Shown one piece after another: positions 27,509 through 39,536 of a stretch of 64,000 nt of DNA (the first letter of the stretch is position 1; the number at the start of each line of letters is the position of its first letter). Source of the DNA: Chrysogorgia sp. JL179-B06 (lineage: Eukaryota > Cnidaria > Anthozoa > Scleralcyonacea > Chrysogorgiidae); NCBI GenBank assembly GCA_035772405.1, contig JAYKKM010000224.1, forward strand, positions 3,987,501-4,051,500, read 5' to 3'. The position numbers and the translations under genes are program-made. Below the pieces are notes generated by a model, which saw nothing but the letters and a program-made list of their open reading frames with translations, did not search any database and was not told the origin of the DNA.

Positions 27509-28242
27509 GCCTTATATCACCATTGGTGAAGTTTAGTATGTATGAGGTTGATAACTACTTATCAACCTCATGAATAACTTTGAGGTTGATATCAGAGATA
27601 ATGGCCACTAGAGAACAAAGGAAACTGAACCAACGGTGATATAACGTTGAATATTTACCGAGCCGCGGCGAGGTAAATATAACGATAATCACCGAGACTG
27701 AGGTGACTAATTGTTTTAGTATAATTTCAGGCTTGAACTGAATATTCAATTGAGAAGTTTTAAACAGACAGTTTGAACTGTGTTATGCTCGATGTTTACT
27801 TCACGCTTGACAGCTTTTTTTTTGTTATAATAATATAGTCGCCATTTTGAAAAAAAATTCATCATGTTTTAGAAACCATACATCAAAATGCTGATTCCGA
27901 GAGGGACTGGAACGAATAAATATAGTCTGGTCACAAAAAACACTTTTTCAAGTATGATTTCTAGTCAAGTGATAGTCTACGTGGTGACTATCGTCTCAGA
28001 TTTACTGGTCAGTCAGCCAATCAGATCTCGTTTAAGCTCAGAAATTATACTAATATCTCTTAGTAGAAACTGACCATGGTCCATTTGCAGCTGCATTCCG
28101 ATTGGCTACTCAACCGTTGTCTATTCGTGATAGACCATGATAGCGCTCAAAACAATGCCAGAAAACTATCCTGTTGGCGAGGTTTCAGATGAGTTTTGGA
28201 TAATTTTTTAGAGAATGCATGATTTGTAATAGTCCACTAAAA

Positions 28243-28341
28243 TTAGACAACTCGTCCTCATTGTCTATGAGCGAATGGTCAACTCAGACTTCGCCTTCGT
28301 TGACTATTCGCTCAGAGACAACTCGGACTCGTTGTCTAATT
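28243..28341. repeat. Foldback palindrome, GACTTCGCC centre
   Basis: ATTAGACAACTCGTCCTC at the left pairs with GACTCGTTGTCTAAT at the right. The inner arms read GAGCGAATGGTCAACTC and GTTGACTATTCGCTC. Confidence 0.8.
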
Positions 28342-28812
28342 GTTAAATAGAAAAGTTAGCACGTTGTCTAATTGTAAATTATAGATATCGAGTAGCGAAG
28401 CCAAATAGATTGCAACATTGCCATTAGACTACTAGTAATGATTCACTAATTGGATTTAGTAAAATCTTATTATAGTAGTTTAATGCAAATTCTGTAATTC
28501 TATATAGATATCGAGTAGCAAATATTGACGTGATAAGAATGAGTTTGTCGCAAAAAATGCTTACACTGTATGTGTCGTTTTTCGGAATAATTTTTAAAAA
28601 ATAACGAATATAAGTTAGTTTTTACTAAAATAGTTAATAGATTATTCGCTCTCAATTTCTGAGACAATAATTAACTCGGGCTTCGTTCTCGTTAACTATC
28701 ACCTCATAGAAATTTCGAGCTCAGAGCCAAAATGTGAATTAGGGTACGTTTACGATTTTTTTCACAATTCTTACTGATATGATCTCAAATATGATTGTTA
28801 AATTAAACTTAC

Positions 28813-28901
28813 AATCTACCCAGTTGTATGGCACTTTTAACCAATAATAACATACAATGCGTAACGACAATTGCAACGACCACCATAGCGATTGGTCCCA
28901 C
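28813..28901 (-). CDS. SLC36-like exon 3 (TM2)
   Basis: Acceptor TTTTTCAAG, 89 nt, donor GTAAGT. It encodes VGPIAMVVVAIVVTHCMLLL then VKSAIQLGR. The GP-I...HCM-LLVK pattern is the second helix of SLC36 transporters. Confidence 0.87.
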
Positions 28902-29017
28902 CTTGAAAAACAAAGAGTTGAAAACACATTAATCAAATCATATGACTTTTATTTTTATGCATAAATTAATATAGACACAATACGCGCTATTGCAACCGTC
29001 CATCCAGTTTATTTAAA

Positions 29018-29433
29018 AAACCTGTTACACACGGTGCAATTTTTCATGCAACTTGCAATTGCACGGACCATTGAACCGTGTAACATGCTGTGCAATGGTC
29101 AAAATCGATGCGAGACAAGTTGCGCCAATCGTTGCACAAAGTAGAATCGGGTTCTACTTTCTGCAACGATTGCAACAATATTTTTGAGCGTTGCATCGTG
29201 TAACACCCTTTCAGCAACTTGTTTCGCAATGTTTCCATAACAACGACTGCGAACGCATGCACGTCATCCAGTGTTCTCGCAAAACAAAATGGCTTATCGA
29301 AAAAAAATGCTTTTATCGAAAAAAATGCACAAACGCGTTTCAGCGTGTAACCCCCTCACCTTGCAACTGCAACGCCGCACAAATCATCATTGCTAGACAA
29401 GTTGCATGAAAAATTGCACCGTGTAACAGGGCC
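29018..29433. mobile_element. PIF/Harbinger-like MITE (~416 bp)
   Basis: Termini CCTGTTACACACGGTGCAAT and ATTGCACCGTGTAACAGGG, then shared TTTTTCATGCAACTTG. TTTA lies at both outer edges, compatible with a TWA-type duplication. The GGCCCTGTTACACGG end is common in Harbinger elements. No transposase. Confidence 0.78.
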
Positions 29434-29994
29434 TTTAGTTTTATTGAAAACTCGATTTAGTGTTTGTGACTGCTTGTAATTGACACATTTGTCATATAAC
29501 GTTAATTCGATAACATGAAATACTTACGATACTGAAGTACTTGTATATTCAGGCGCGTATAGGAAGCATTTAGTAAATGGGTAGGCCAGGAGCGAGCGAC
29601 GAAGGTGCGAGTTCTCCGAAAATGTTTTGATTTTCTAATTCTCTGAAGCGAAATTTCCTGCATTTTGAGAGAAGCAGTAACCATCAGATTCAGTAACCCA
29701 GGTCAAACAACTAAAACACCTGAGAGGAACGGTCTATCTGAAAACCGTTGAACAAATGGTGCTTGTGCAAAAGCCCAAAGTCAAAACACCCAGAAGTTTA
29801 AAAATATATTATAAATTTGGTAAATAAAGGCGGAGAACCGCTACAGTTCCTACCCGCCTGATATTTTAGTTAGTACGCTGTCTTAGATAGGCGTTGTGTT
29901 TTGTTCACTGAGACTGAAGTCAAAAGGGGTCATAGAAGACCACCGAAGTCGTCAATCGAAAAACACGGCACACGGTAACGCAAGATTAAAAATT

Positions 29995-30420
29995 GAAATT
30001 CGACAGGCACCAGGCACATGAGATCCACTCACACGCCAAGTTTGATTTGATTTCATAAACAACTACTCTGCGATTGGTGGCATTTTGAATTTTCATGATG
30101 CTACGCGGGCGTGCAAGATGGCATTTTGTAGAAAAATGGAAGTTTTTCAACCTGATTTATGATAATTAATGTTAATTTATATTAACATAATGTGTCTTGT
30201 TCGGAAAATTCAAAAGCATTGGTAACAGCCGGTTTATTGGACTTTCAGAAAAGGTATAGATTTCGCAACAGTTATGGATATTTCCCGAGATATCAATAGA
30301 ACAAAGAGGTAGTTCAATTTTGGATGTTTTTCAGCCGGACAGGAAAGAGTTAAACTATTTCATTTAAAAATGAGTGCATGTCACTTACCGCTATCTGAAG
30401 CCGTTACGGTGTTTTACAAA
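29995..30420 (+). repeat. Dispersed repeat, copy A
   Basis: Contains GGCATTTTGAATTTTCATGA, GATAATTAATGTTAA, TAATGTGTCTTGTTCGG and CCGGTTTATTGG. All recur in reverse orientation at 37000-37480. Confidence 0.8.
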
Positions 30421-30434
30421 TATAATACGCTGAA

Positions 30435-31910
30435 AGGTTGGTGTACTGCCGAAATAGTGTGTAGGAGGTTTAATGTTTCGAGCGAAGGCCCTTCGTAAGA
30501 GATTGATACGTGAAATGAAATGAAAACCGAGTTAAACTTTTATTTGCCAAATAATCATATTATTATGAAAATAAGCAAATATTGCAGATACGAAAAAATA
30601 ATAAATAACTAATTGAGATGTATTATGAAAGTCATTTGCTATTTTTAAATACAACAAGACGCCCGCTAGGCGTTATCAACTCGTGCTACTTGCGGTTAAT
30701 CGTGTTTTACAAGCTGTGATATTTGACTCTCGTATATTTACGACACGCTGAGAGTCTGTGAGCGACTATTAACTCTACATTTCTAGACACAGACATACTT
30801 TCCTTTTCAAATTCGCCTTTTATCCTCCATCCGCCTTTTCGCATCTGCGTTTTACCCTTATACCAGACGCAATTGGCTTTATATTTCCGTTCGAAATCTC
30901 GGGTGAAATGTGAGACAAAATCTCACCCCGGGTGGCACACATTTTGCTCGAAATATTTTAAGATCACGAATGCTTGCAAACAAATTTTGTTTACGATTAA
31001 GATTACTAGCCAGCAACATTCCTTAACTTATGGATCTTTGGAGTTTTGAGCGAACACTCGAGCAATAGCGACCAGAGAAATGAGCACAGCGCCTGATTTA
31101 GCAAAGCCTATCGGGATGATGCAATAATTGCAATTTGTGGACCCGAAAAATAAAAATAATAAAAATACAGGAATGCCACCGAAACGTAGACTCGGCTACC
31201 ACCACAAGTGGTAAGCCGAGTAATTAAGGCTAAAAGGGATGACTCAAATAGACCTTTCCATTTTCAAAGACTAATCTAATCCTAATCCTATAACCTTAAA
31301 CCTAATCCTAACCGTAGCGAACCCTAACCTATAAGACCACACAAAACAGAAAGTCCTTTTGAGTCATCGCTTTTAGCCATTTCCTATTTTTAACGTCAAT
31401 CAATAAACTTGCCCTGCAAACGAATGCTAATATATAGTGGGAGGTGAAATAAAGAGAAATTCTAGCCCAACTGGAATTACACTTAAATCTGTCCTGGATA
31501 GAAAGGAAACGATGACTTCAGAGGGATTAAATAAAAGAAAATCGCTCGTTAAGCATGGGGATGAATGGTTCCAAGTTTGAAATGAGACACTTTACTTGTC
31601 TTTTACGTCCATCATTCCCACCGCGGAAATGGATGAGATATCACAAACTTTGATGTCCGAAATCAAATGTTTGGTACTATTGAAATGTGGGGCGACTGAT
31701 TTGTGAACATCATCGTTCCTTACTGAGCGAAGATGTTCAGCAAATCTGTCAGAGAGTCGCCGGCCAGTTTCACGTAACCAATATTTACAGCAGGAAATGC
31801 AGTAAATGATGTTGGACGAGGTGCATGTAAAACTATGCCGAATAACGAAATCAGATTTAGGTCCGGAAATACACCTAGCAAAGTTAAAGCCGTACATCTC
31901 GACCAATCAC
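30435..31910 (-). mobile_element. Penelope-like element fragment (second type), GIY-YIG and 3' end
   Basis: On the minus strand 31906-31592 encodes FTCTSSNIIYCISCCKYWLR then ETGRRLSDRFAEHLRSVRN, HFNSTKH and ISDIKVC. This is the GIY-YIG endonuclease type of Neptune-like Penelope elements (the Tyr-Ile-Gly is altered to WLR). It continues to a 3' region with TTCGAGCGAAGGCCCTTCG near 30480, a palindromic motif typical of these elements. A MITE (31228-31378) is inserted. The reverse transcriptase is absent. Confidence 0.78.
31228..31378. mobile_element. MITE with telomere-like interior (151 bp)
   Basis: GGCTAAAAGGGATGACTCAAA and TTTTGAGTCATCGCTTTTAGCC are near-perfect inverted ends. The interior has degenerate CCTAATCCTAATCC repeats. 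Confidence 0.82.
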
Positions 31911-32294
31911 AGCACGAGAAACACTATTGTTACCTGTAAGTTAAAACTATAGAAATACGCTCCGCAATAACCCCTCGCCCATATCCTCCGAGAGTTTCAT
32001 TCTAACACCCTGCGGGATTTTCCCCAGATCTCGCACACCGTGTATTTGTAGATCACAAATCGCAACTGCCGAGAGTCTAGGTACGAAATACTGACGTTTC
32101 GAGAGCAGTTCACCTCCTTTTTACTTTGCTATATACTGTAAAGGAATAACAAATGGTTTCTGGACACTATGATCCAAACATTCGCCGCGGAATGTTACGA
32201 TTATTTAGAAAAGTGTGTAAAAAGTATTTCGTGTTTTTAAGCTTTTTTAGTTTTCTATTAGTTTAGTTTTGTTGTATTTCAGTTCTATACCTAC

Positions 32295-32385
32295 CACAAT
32301 CCCTGCATTCTTCACAGCAACAGGAAGACCAAACATGCCAATACCAACGCTTACTTTTATAAAATGCATTAGAGTCTGTAGAAAT
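32295..32385 (-). CDS. SLC36-like exon 2 (TM1)
   Basis: Acceptor ACATATATAG, 91 nt, donor GTAGGT. It encodes FLQTLMHFIKVSVGIGMFGL then PVAVKNAGIV. The TLMH-K-xxGxGxxGLP-A-KNAG motif is the substrate-binding unwound first helix of SLC36. Confidence 0.9.
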
Positions 32386-32816
32386 CTATATATGTTAAAG
32401 AAGAATACAGTGAATACGGTCCAAAATAAAGATTTAATTGACCGAGCGGGAGGTCTTGACGGCAAAATCACCCTACTGTGGTTCACAGAGCGAGTGACAA
32501 AGAAGCGAGGTTGGTGCGAAAATAATGCAAGGGCATGAGGATATTATGTTTTTCCATAAAGATCGACAAAATGAAGTTTAAAAGGATTTTATTATTTGGC
32601 TCTTTTAAATTTCGCACTTTTCCTCAATTTTCTCGCAACTTTTCGATCAGTTGTTTTGTAATGACCGGTTTTACCGATTTGTACAGACCAATCAGATTGC
32701 CGAGAAAAGTCGCGTTAATACAGCTCACGAGCCAAGCCATATAATGAGGGCTTTAAGGCTTTAGTGCCTTATCACGCGAGATGCAAGGCGATCCTGATCT
32801 CGGATCGGATTTATTT

Positions 32817-32819
<3 letters not shown>

Positions 32820-32871
<52 letters not shown>

Positions 32872-32880
32872 TATATATAT
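32820..32880. repeat. (TA)n tract
   Basis: AT dinucleotide tract with one ACAC interruption, in intron 1. Confidence 0.95.
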
Positions 32881-33747
32881 GATCAACCGTCCTCATGCGC
32901 GGCATCGGAAAATTTGGCCTGGGTAACTAGATATAGACAGAAGCTGATTGGTAGACCTCTGCATTTGAATTAATATTTAAATTGCAACCGTCACATAATT
33001 GCGAAGGCAAAAATTGAAACGGTATTGAAACGGTTTTTTGGTGCGTTAAATTTGGCGTAATTTAAATTTAAATTGACGCCAGCGCGACAAACCACTTTCC
33101 GGAAGAAGCCGCCATTCGCAGACGGCGAAAGTTATATTGCCATAAAAACCAGCCATTTCCTCACAAAATCATCGGATGCAGTAATGTTTGTTAAAAACAT
33201 ATAGACATTATCAGCTGATTTCAAGCCGAAACTGTAGTGTTGAAGGACAACATAATCAAAGACAGACACAAGTAAAAGGTAAAAGGACTATTATAATTAT
33301 GTACATTGTGATTGTCACCGACTCACCGGTCTGTGTTGAGCAACTAATTTGCCTTTTCTGCATAGTTTTTTTTGGTTAGGGTTAGCAATTTGGTTAGGAT
33401 TAGGGTTATAGGTTTTGGATTTTGGTGATATTTACCCGCATTTCGTTGAATTCTAAGAGACTATAGCGTCGTACGGCTACCGTACGAATAGCCATTACCT
33501 TCAGTTCAGTGCTTCACTTTATCGTTTAACTTTTTGAATTGACTCGCTAATTTTAATGTAATTTAAATGTTAATTGTACACTGTATTGTGTATTTTCTCG
33601 AAGCTCCGAAATCTAATAGACACATTTTGAAATACTTAACAGAGAGATTTGGGGAAATTTGAAGGTGTGTAATGTTTTGAATTTTCAAAACATATATATA
33701 TGTATAATATTTTGAAAGTTGGAATTAAATCCATGCAGTGTAAAATC

Positions 33748-33858
33748 AGGCTTGGACTGGCCATTGTGCCATCTTGTGCCAGAACAATGGCACTTTGTGG
33801 CAGCACAATGGCTGGCCATTGTTCTGGCACAAGATGGCACAATGGCCAGTCCTAGCCT
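33748..33858. repeat. Long palindrome (111 bp)
   Basis: AGGCTTGGACTGGCCATTGT and the complement at the right end. The arms continue for ~45 bp with CCATCTTGTGCCAGAACAATGG. Confidence 0.9.
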
Positions 33859-34199
33859 GTTTAAAATATATACCATTTGTTCTTTATAATACTGCTGAAT
33901 AGTAAGTGGTAGTACAAATTTTGGAATTGCATGTACAGTATGTTTATTATTTGATTAAAATTATAATTAATACTATATGCTTGATAATTAGCCTATATAT
34001 ACAGTAGTTTAGGGTGAAAAAACATGCATACTATTGCTGTGTTTATATGACCTGGGCTTGGCATACAATTTTGTAGCAACAAACAAGCATCACTATGTAT
34101 ACTTGTCAGTTTTAATACTTAATATATACACTGCTGTAGTGAATAAGGGAGAGCTCGGGGGGAAACAGACGATACAGTACATGGATGATTGTCAAGCAA

Positions 34200-34300
34200 G
34201 CTCATATCCTCAGAAAAATTATTCTGTGTCCCGGACAGGGATAACTTTCTGATTTCCAGTGAGATGCTCTGACCATTGAGCTACCAAGACTCAGATGGTG
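34200..34300 (-). repeat. tRNA-derived repeat head
   Basis: On the minus strand TGGTAGCTCAATGGTCAGAG is a tRNA A-box region, followed by AAAGTTATCCC at the B-box position. An inverted relative lies at 34465-34530. Probably a decayed SINE. Confidence 0.5.
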
Positions 34301-34464
34301 AGTGAACGTTACATTGATGTACTGATTCTATTTATATAACTGCAGTGTATATATTAACACACCCAATCATTAGTCATTACTGAAATATATAGTAACTGCT
34401 GTGCATAGGCAGTACATATATCATTAGAACCAGTGCATCATTGCAACCTCTCTCCATCTGAATC

Positions 34465-34530
34465 TCCATGGCTCAATGGTTAGAGGCCATCACTGGCAAT
34501 AAGAAGGTTATAATTTTTTCAACCAGGAAT
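34465..34530 (+). repeat. tRNA-derived repeat head, inverted relative
   Basis: CATGGCTCAATGGTTAGAGG resembles a tRNA A box and D arm. The B box is decayed. Confidence 0.4.
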
Positions 34531-34840
34531 ATTATGTTTCTGACGATATGATCAAAAAAGCATTTATTATACATTCAAAATTCATTCTCGTTTCCTATTG
34601 GTCAATTCCAGTGAATTCTTAATCTGTGGCAGGTGCGACCTCATTTCTGTTGAATACTGTGAATTATTGCACGGAGGTGTCCAAAACAAAAATTGACTGA
34701 TGACGTCACTAGGACCAAGCGTGCAAAAATTACAAATTTAAAAATGCCTGCAGTAGATTTGTTTGTATATTTTTATAGTAAGACTATCTTGAACAATGTA
34801 TAATAAAACAATTATTGGATTCGGCTTATGCATGATATTT

Positions 34841-34986
34841 AACAATTATTGGATGAGGTTTTCGTGATATCCGGATTTATCAAGGTCGAGGTAAGTGTTA
34901 TCAGTCGAAGCCGAAGGCTGAGACTGATAACACTTACCGAGACCTTGATAAATCAGGATATCACGAAAACCGAATTCAATAATTGT
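34841..34986. repeat. Foldback palindrome (146 bp)
   Basis: AACAATTATTGGATGAGGTT with its complement at the right; inner arms GATATCCGGATTTATCAAGG and complement. Centre AGCCGAAGGCT. Confidence 0.85.
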
Positions 34987-34989
34987 TTT

Positions 34990-36640
34990 ATTATATATTT
35001 TAGGAGAAAAAATATAGTACTCATGTATGAAAAACTTTATTTTTGAACCTCGAAAATTGCTTCGCTCGCTGTAATATTACTCATCGCGGGCGCAACTTGC
35101 ACATAACTTAGTTATCTTCTAGCAGATAACAGAGTTATCTGTTGGTTGCGTGATTCTTGCGTGATTGCGATATTTAACCGTAAGCTCTTAGCCAATCAAA
35201 ATGCACGTAGTAACTACAATATATAATAATAAGAGTTATCCAGACCTCGGTCAAAGTTATCTGCTTTGGCAGGTAACATTGACCTCGGTCTGGATATTCT
35301 AGATATCATGATGCTCAACCTCCAATAATTGTATATTATGCTGTACTGTTACTACCATACAATAGCATTATAAAGGTATGAGGTGTCTAAAAATATATAC
35401 TTGCAATTAAGGGATGATTCATACATCTCATGGAAATTTATGAGAGGGGTACACATGTCAGTCCTGGGGCCCGAGTTTTGCTCTCGCTGGCCTTGATGAA
35501 TCATCAATAGTGTGAGATAAGTGCTGTAATTTCTTTCTTAGTGATTTATGGTAGAAACAGCAGTAAACTTCGCCACTATTCTGTTCAGTGCAGGTGCCAG
35601 GTACTGCACCCAAAAATTTAAAAAGTTTACGCTATTTAGTTTGATGTCCTATGGAAGAATTAAATTCAAACAACACAAAGCTCTCAGAGATATTGTCCAC
35701 TGCAAATTTATTCAGTTTTGCAAATAAATGGGCTAATACCTAATTCAAGTAAAAGAACTACAGTACTGTATTACAGTAGTAAATTAGCAACTACGCTATA
35801 AAAGTTTCAAACAGTATAAGCGGGCGAGCTAGGGGTGTTGCGTATAACGTATTTCTAGTAATAAGGTATAATCAGTAAATATATGAGTTGCGTAGCTAGA
35901 GAGAAGAAGACAGTGATCACCGCTTTCCCAACAATGTACATGTCTATTGGAAAATCGAATAACTAGACTAGTGTAATTGGCATTTTAAGTACATTGTGGT
36001 CAAGAAACTAAAAAAAATGAAAGGAGATCAGAATTAACATATTAGAGTGGTGACACAAAGCAAGGCATGAGTAAGTTACATATGAGGTGGTAACAAAACC
36101 TGCTACACATTTAAGAAAATATATAGAACAGGATTCTGCTATTAGTAGTCAGCGTCATAATGGAAGCTCTATTAATAACAAAGTATATTCCGCGATATAA
36201 GATGAAATTATTTCTTTTTTGAATTTATGTATTTTTGCAGTTTGGTGGGTTTTCAGTTCTTAAAGCAGACGCGGAATGAGTGCCGAAGGACTATTTCAAG
36301 CATTTAAATTTTCAAGCATTTCTATATTGCAGTTCCTATTCCAAATATATTCGAGTTCCCCACTTTAATTTTGCCCATGAACTGATAATTCATTCCGAGA
36401 ATTTGGAAATTTTTCGACTGTCCTACGGCACTGGTCATAGTATGTTAAAATCTAATATGTCAAAATATTATACATGCCAAATAATAAAAATGCAGTAACT
36501 TTTTATAAGCAGGGTTTTTGGGCATGGGCTGTTATATCGGTGTTTTTTTGGTTTGTATTCGGTCCTTCGAACCGCATTGGTGTTTATTCTAAAAACCAAA
36601 ATGTTGCTTCAAAAAATATAAAGAAAATTTCCAAACAAGC
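34990..36640. other. Intron 1, no further gene recognised
   Basis: AT-rich. Imperfect inverted sequence around GTTATC/GATAAC near 35100-35300. Nothing else supported. Confidence 0.45.
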
Positions 36641-36644
36641 TTAC

Positions 36645-36790
36645 GTTGTTCTATTCGTTTTTTCATCTGGTTCATCAAAGTCCTCTGTTTCATTCAACAA
36701 CTTTTTCGTACTGTCATCGCTATCATCTCTAGATGTGGCTTTCTCCATTTTTCTTTGCTTCTCTATCTTACTGAGGATTTACAAATATAT
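36645..36790 (-). CDS. SLC36-like exon 1 (start codon at 36748)
   Basis: An acceptor-like TTTTTTCCGCAG precedes the exon, so an upstream untranslated exon is likely. ATG at 36748 starts MEKATSRDDSDDSTKKLLNE, an acidic N-terminus. The donor is GTAAGC after two bases of a Thr codon, which exon 2 completes. Conservation is low here, so the call rests on phase and splice sites. Confidence 0.68.
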
Positions 36791-36999
36791 CTGCGGAAAA
36801 AACAGTGAATTAGAAATGATGAAATTCATTTTACTAATTTCAGACAAGAGAAATAAAAAACAACTGTAAAGTCCGTTTACTGTTTAAACACTATAATTAT
36901 GAGCTTCACGTATTGCGTATTTATTTTCCACGCTTGAACTCTGGCGCCTAAAAAGCGAGTTACAATTAGAAGACTTTTTTAATTTACGTTTCACTTCCT

Positions 37000-37480
37000 G
37001 GCGAAAGACTACTGAAAAATATCCAAAATTGAACCACTGTTAAGGTGCATGAAAGAATCAAGAAATATAGGTCGTTATCTGAACAAAGAGGTAGGCCCAC
37101 GGAACCCCTATAATTGGGCTTCTAGTCTGTTCGGGTATTCCGTTCACCTATACATGTATAAGAGTGATAAATCTAATAAACTCTTCCAAACTCTCTGGGA
37201 ATAACAATAACTGTTCCGAAAGCTATACATTTTCTGAAAGCCCAATAAACCGGCTTTTACTAGTGCTTTTAAATTTCCCGAACAAGACACATTATGTTCA
37301 TATAAGTTAACATTAATTATCATAAATCACTTGAAAAACTTTCACTTTTCTAGAAAAGCCAATTTTGCAAGCCCGCGTAGCATCATGAAAATTCAAAATG
37401 CAACCAATCGCAGATTTTCTATGAAATCAAACCAAACTTGGCGTGTTAATGTATCTCATCCTTTTTTTTAATCTTGCGTT
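37000..37480 (-). repeat. Dispersed repeat, copy B (inverted)
   Basis: Reverse complement of much of 29995-30420, with point differences and small indels. Confidence 0.8.
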
Positions 37481-38145
37481 AACTCCCTTGGAAAAAGGGG
37501 AGAAATGTAATATCCATTGTTAGCGCCTGAGCGTATGTGTGAAATGTACACGAGATAGTGTGTTTCATTAAAGAGAGACAACCGACACATTCAGCTATAC
37601 GAGTACGAGTCGTTACAATTTTCTAGCTTTGGCTAGCTCGAACGGAAAATATTTTAGCTTTGGGCACGATGCTTAAAAAGATTGCTCATCAGAAGAAAAA
37701 ACAAAACACCTTTCGCGGTCTCAAAACTAAACCAAATTGGTTTGCACAATATATGTAATCTAATGCCAAATAATCCTTGTCGATCCACTACGCATTTCCG
37801 ATTGTTATTTAAAATCGTTCATCCGTAACTTATAATACTTTCTTTCAAATTTGAATAATGGAGAAGCAGTTGAATAAGTTATTTTGTAATTAGTGTCTAT
37901 GACAATCTATGAGAGATGCAAAATAATGTAAATATGCAAATCCAGCTTTCGTTGGCTACTGGCAATAGCGCAGCGTGTGGCTGCTATTAATAGCTCAAAA
38001 TGCGGGCAAACAAACCAATTTGACTCACAAATGATTGCAAATGAGCTATTTTCATTTGTTATGGCCGCAAGAATTCTGGGTATAAATGCGGACAACCATG
38101 GAAACTGACGTAATCTCGACAGAATGCTATTGCATCACATAAACA
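37481..38145. other. No gene recognised
   Basis: Short chance frames only; left flank of the BEL/Pao element. Confidence 0.45.
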
Positions 38146-38291
38146 TGTGTAAGAAACACTCTCACAAACAATATTTAAAAAGAACATTGACACGTGTGGG
38201 AAATGAAGCGAGGAGACTGGGGTAGAGAGTGTTGTTGATAGTCTTCGACTTTGTAGTGAGAGAGAGAATTCATATTTCTTGTTCAAATATC
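38146..38291 (+). repeat. BEL/Pao left LTR (recognisable part)
   Basis: Matches the right LTR over GGGAAATGAAGCGAGGAGAC and AGTGAGAGAGAGAATTCATA, with a ~30-bp insertion near its start. Confidence 0.8.
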
Positions 38292-38556
38292 GGCAGGATA
38301 TAAAGCTTGCGATCGAACTCAACAGCAGTAAAACTAAAGATACAGAACTTGAGCGAACAAGGCAAGTTTGTGTTTGTTGTTTTACCGCGTTTAGTCAACG
38401 GAAAACCGATGCGTTGAAATTGTGTTAACATTTACTCGGCCATTGAGGCTTAGTTTTGGTTTTGATGCGAAATAGACTGTAATATTGTGAAAAGAAACAC
38501 TTACGAAACTTCTAACTTGTATTATTTGGAACTGGTCGTATTAAAAAAATTGTACA

Positions 38557-38628
38557 ATGATGTCAATTTCAACCGACGAAAAACACGAAAAACGTGTGGC
38601 CTTAGAGCAATTGAATTTGGCTATAGCT
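38557..38628 (+). pseudogene. BEL/Pao gag, first 24 codons
   Basis: The ATG opens MMSISTDEKHEKRVALEQLN and continues to the Ty3/gypsy insertion point. The frame resumes at 44358 once the 5-bp duplication is counted once. Confidence 0.75.
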
Positions 38629-38802
38629 TGTAACGATACTCATGCTGATTGGCTGTTTAAAGCCAATCAAAGGACTGGAAAGCCATGTGCTTGAGTGGGT
38701 GTTCAGGCCCCCGGCATTATCGCTTGACTAGGACTTGATAAGATGGACAAGAGAATTCAAGTATTAAACTATAACCTTAGCCAAAGTTGTTATCTCTTTA
38801 CA
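38629..38802 (+). repeat. Ty3/gypsy left LTR
   Basis: Shares GATTGGCTGTTTAAAGCCAA and TTAGCCAAAGTTGTTATCTC with the right LTR. Confidence 0.92.
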
Positions 38803-38929
38803 TGGTGTCAGAGGTCTAGGAACGAATTACTACAATTAACTTGGAATTGCCACAATTAACGCAATATCGGAAACCGAGCAGCCGTCCATTGCTAACCCAG
38901 CAGTAAACCAGCCGAGCATAACAACACCG

Positions 38930-39536
38930 CAAATGTTCACGAGCAAAGTGCCGATACCGCCGAACATGAACCTCAAAGGTGATCTGAAACAAAACTGGAA
39001 GCAATGGAAACAAATTTGGGACGCGTACGAATGTGTAACTAATCTGAATCAACAAAGTAATGAGTATCGCGTCGCTACATTCATAACATGCATTGGCCAC
39101 GAAGCCCTAAAGATTGATAACGGATTGCCAAGAAGGATATAACCAAGATTCTGGAATTATGGAACGAGTATTGCAGCGGGAAGACAAATATAATTTATGA
39201 AAGATACAAGTTTAACAACAGAACCCAAAATTCTGACGAAGCCATCAACGCCTACGCTACTGTCCTCAGAGACTCAGCAAGTTCGTGCAACTTTGGCGCC
39301 TTAAAAGAAGAAATGATAAGGAACAGGCTTGTCTGTGGAATAACGGATAACAGCGTACGAAGAAAACTCCTCCAAATATCGGACCTTACATACGACAAAG
39401 CCATTGATGTTTGTAGGGCCGCCGAAGCGACGAAATCGCAATTAAGCGCGATGGCAGCTAGCGACACACTTCCGGCGGGCGATGTCAGTTTCATAGCAAA
39501 TTCCAAGAAGAAGCCTTTTAAGAATGAAACGACTAA
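38930..39536 (+). pseudogene. Ty3/gypsy gag, first part
   Basis: MFTSKVPIPPNMNLKGDLKQ then NWKQWKQIWDAYE is the gag start of cnidarian gypsy elements, followed after a frame change by LTYDKAIDVCRAAEATKSQL. The coding region is cut by the Harbinger-like insertion at 39537. Confidence 0.82.

Larger units (their letters stand above)
24335..36790 (-). other. Host gene: SLC36/PAT-like amino-acid transporter (five exons seen)
   Basis: Five exons on the minus strand (36790-36645, 32385-32295, 28901-28813, 25623-25540, 24419-24335) join in phase with GT-AG introns of about 4.3, 3.4, 3.2 and 1.1 kb. The ~151 residues give an acidic cytosolic N-terminus, then TM1-TM3 of the amino acid/auxin permease family. 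They resemble proton-coupled amino acid transporters, which move small amino acids across lysosomal or plasma membranes. Introns hold many mobile elements. The remaining ~8 membrane segments were not found down to base 1, so the gene continues outside, or the rest is unrecognised. An untranslated first exon may lie upstream. Confidence 0.83.

Noticed and set aside
31260..31330. Interstitial telomere (CCTAATCC, GGTTAGGATTAGGG near 33380)
   Set aside because: Units are degenerate and few, and the first lies inside a MITE.
36474..36869. 131-aa plus-strand ORF
   Set aside because: Antisense of the SLC36-like first exon and its flanks; low-complexity Ser/Phe/Val content.
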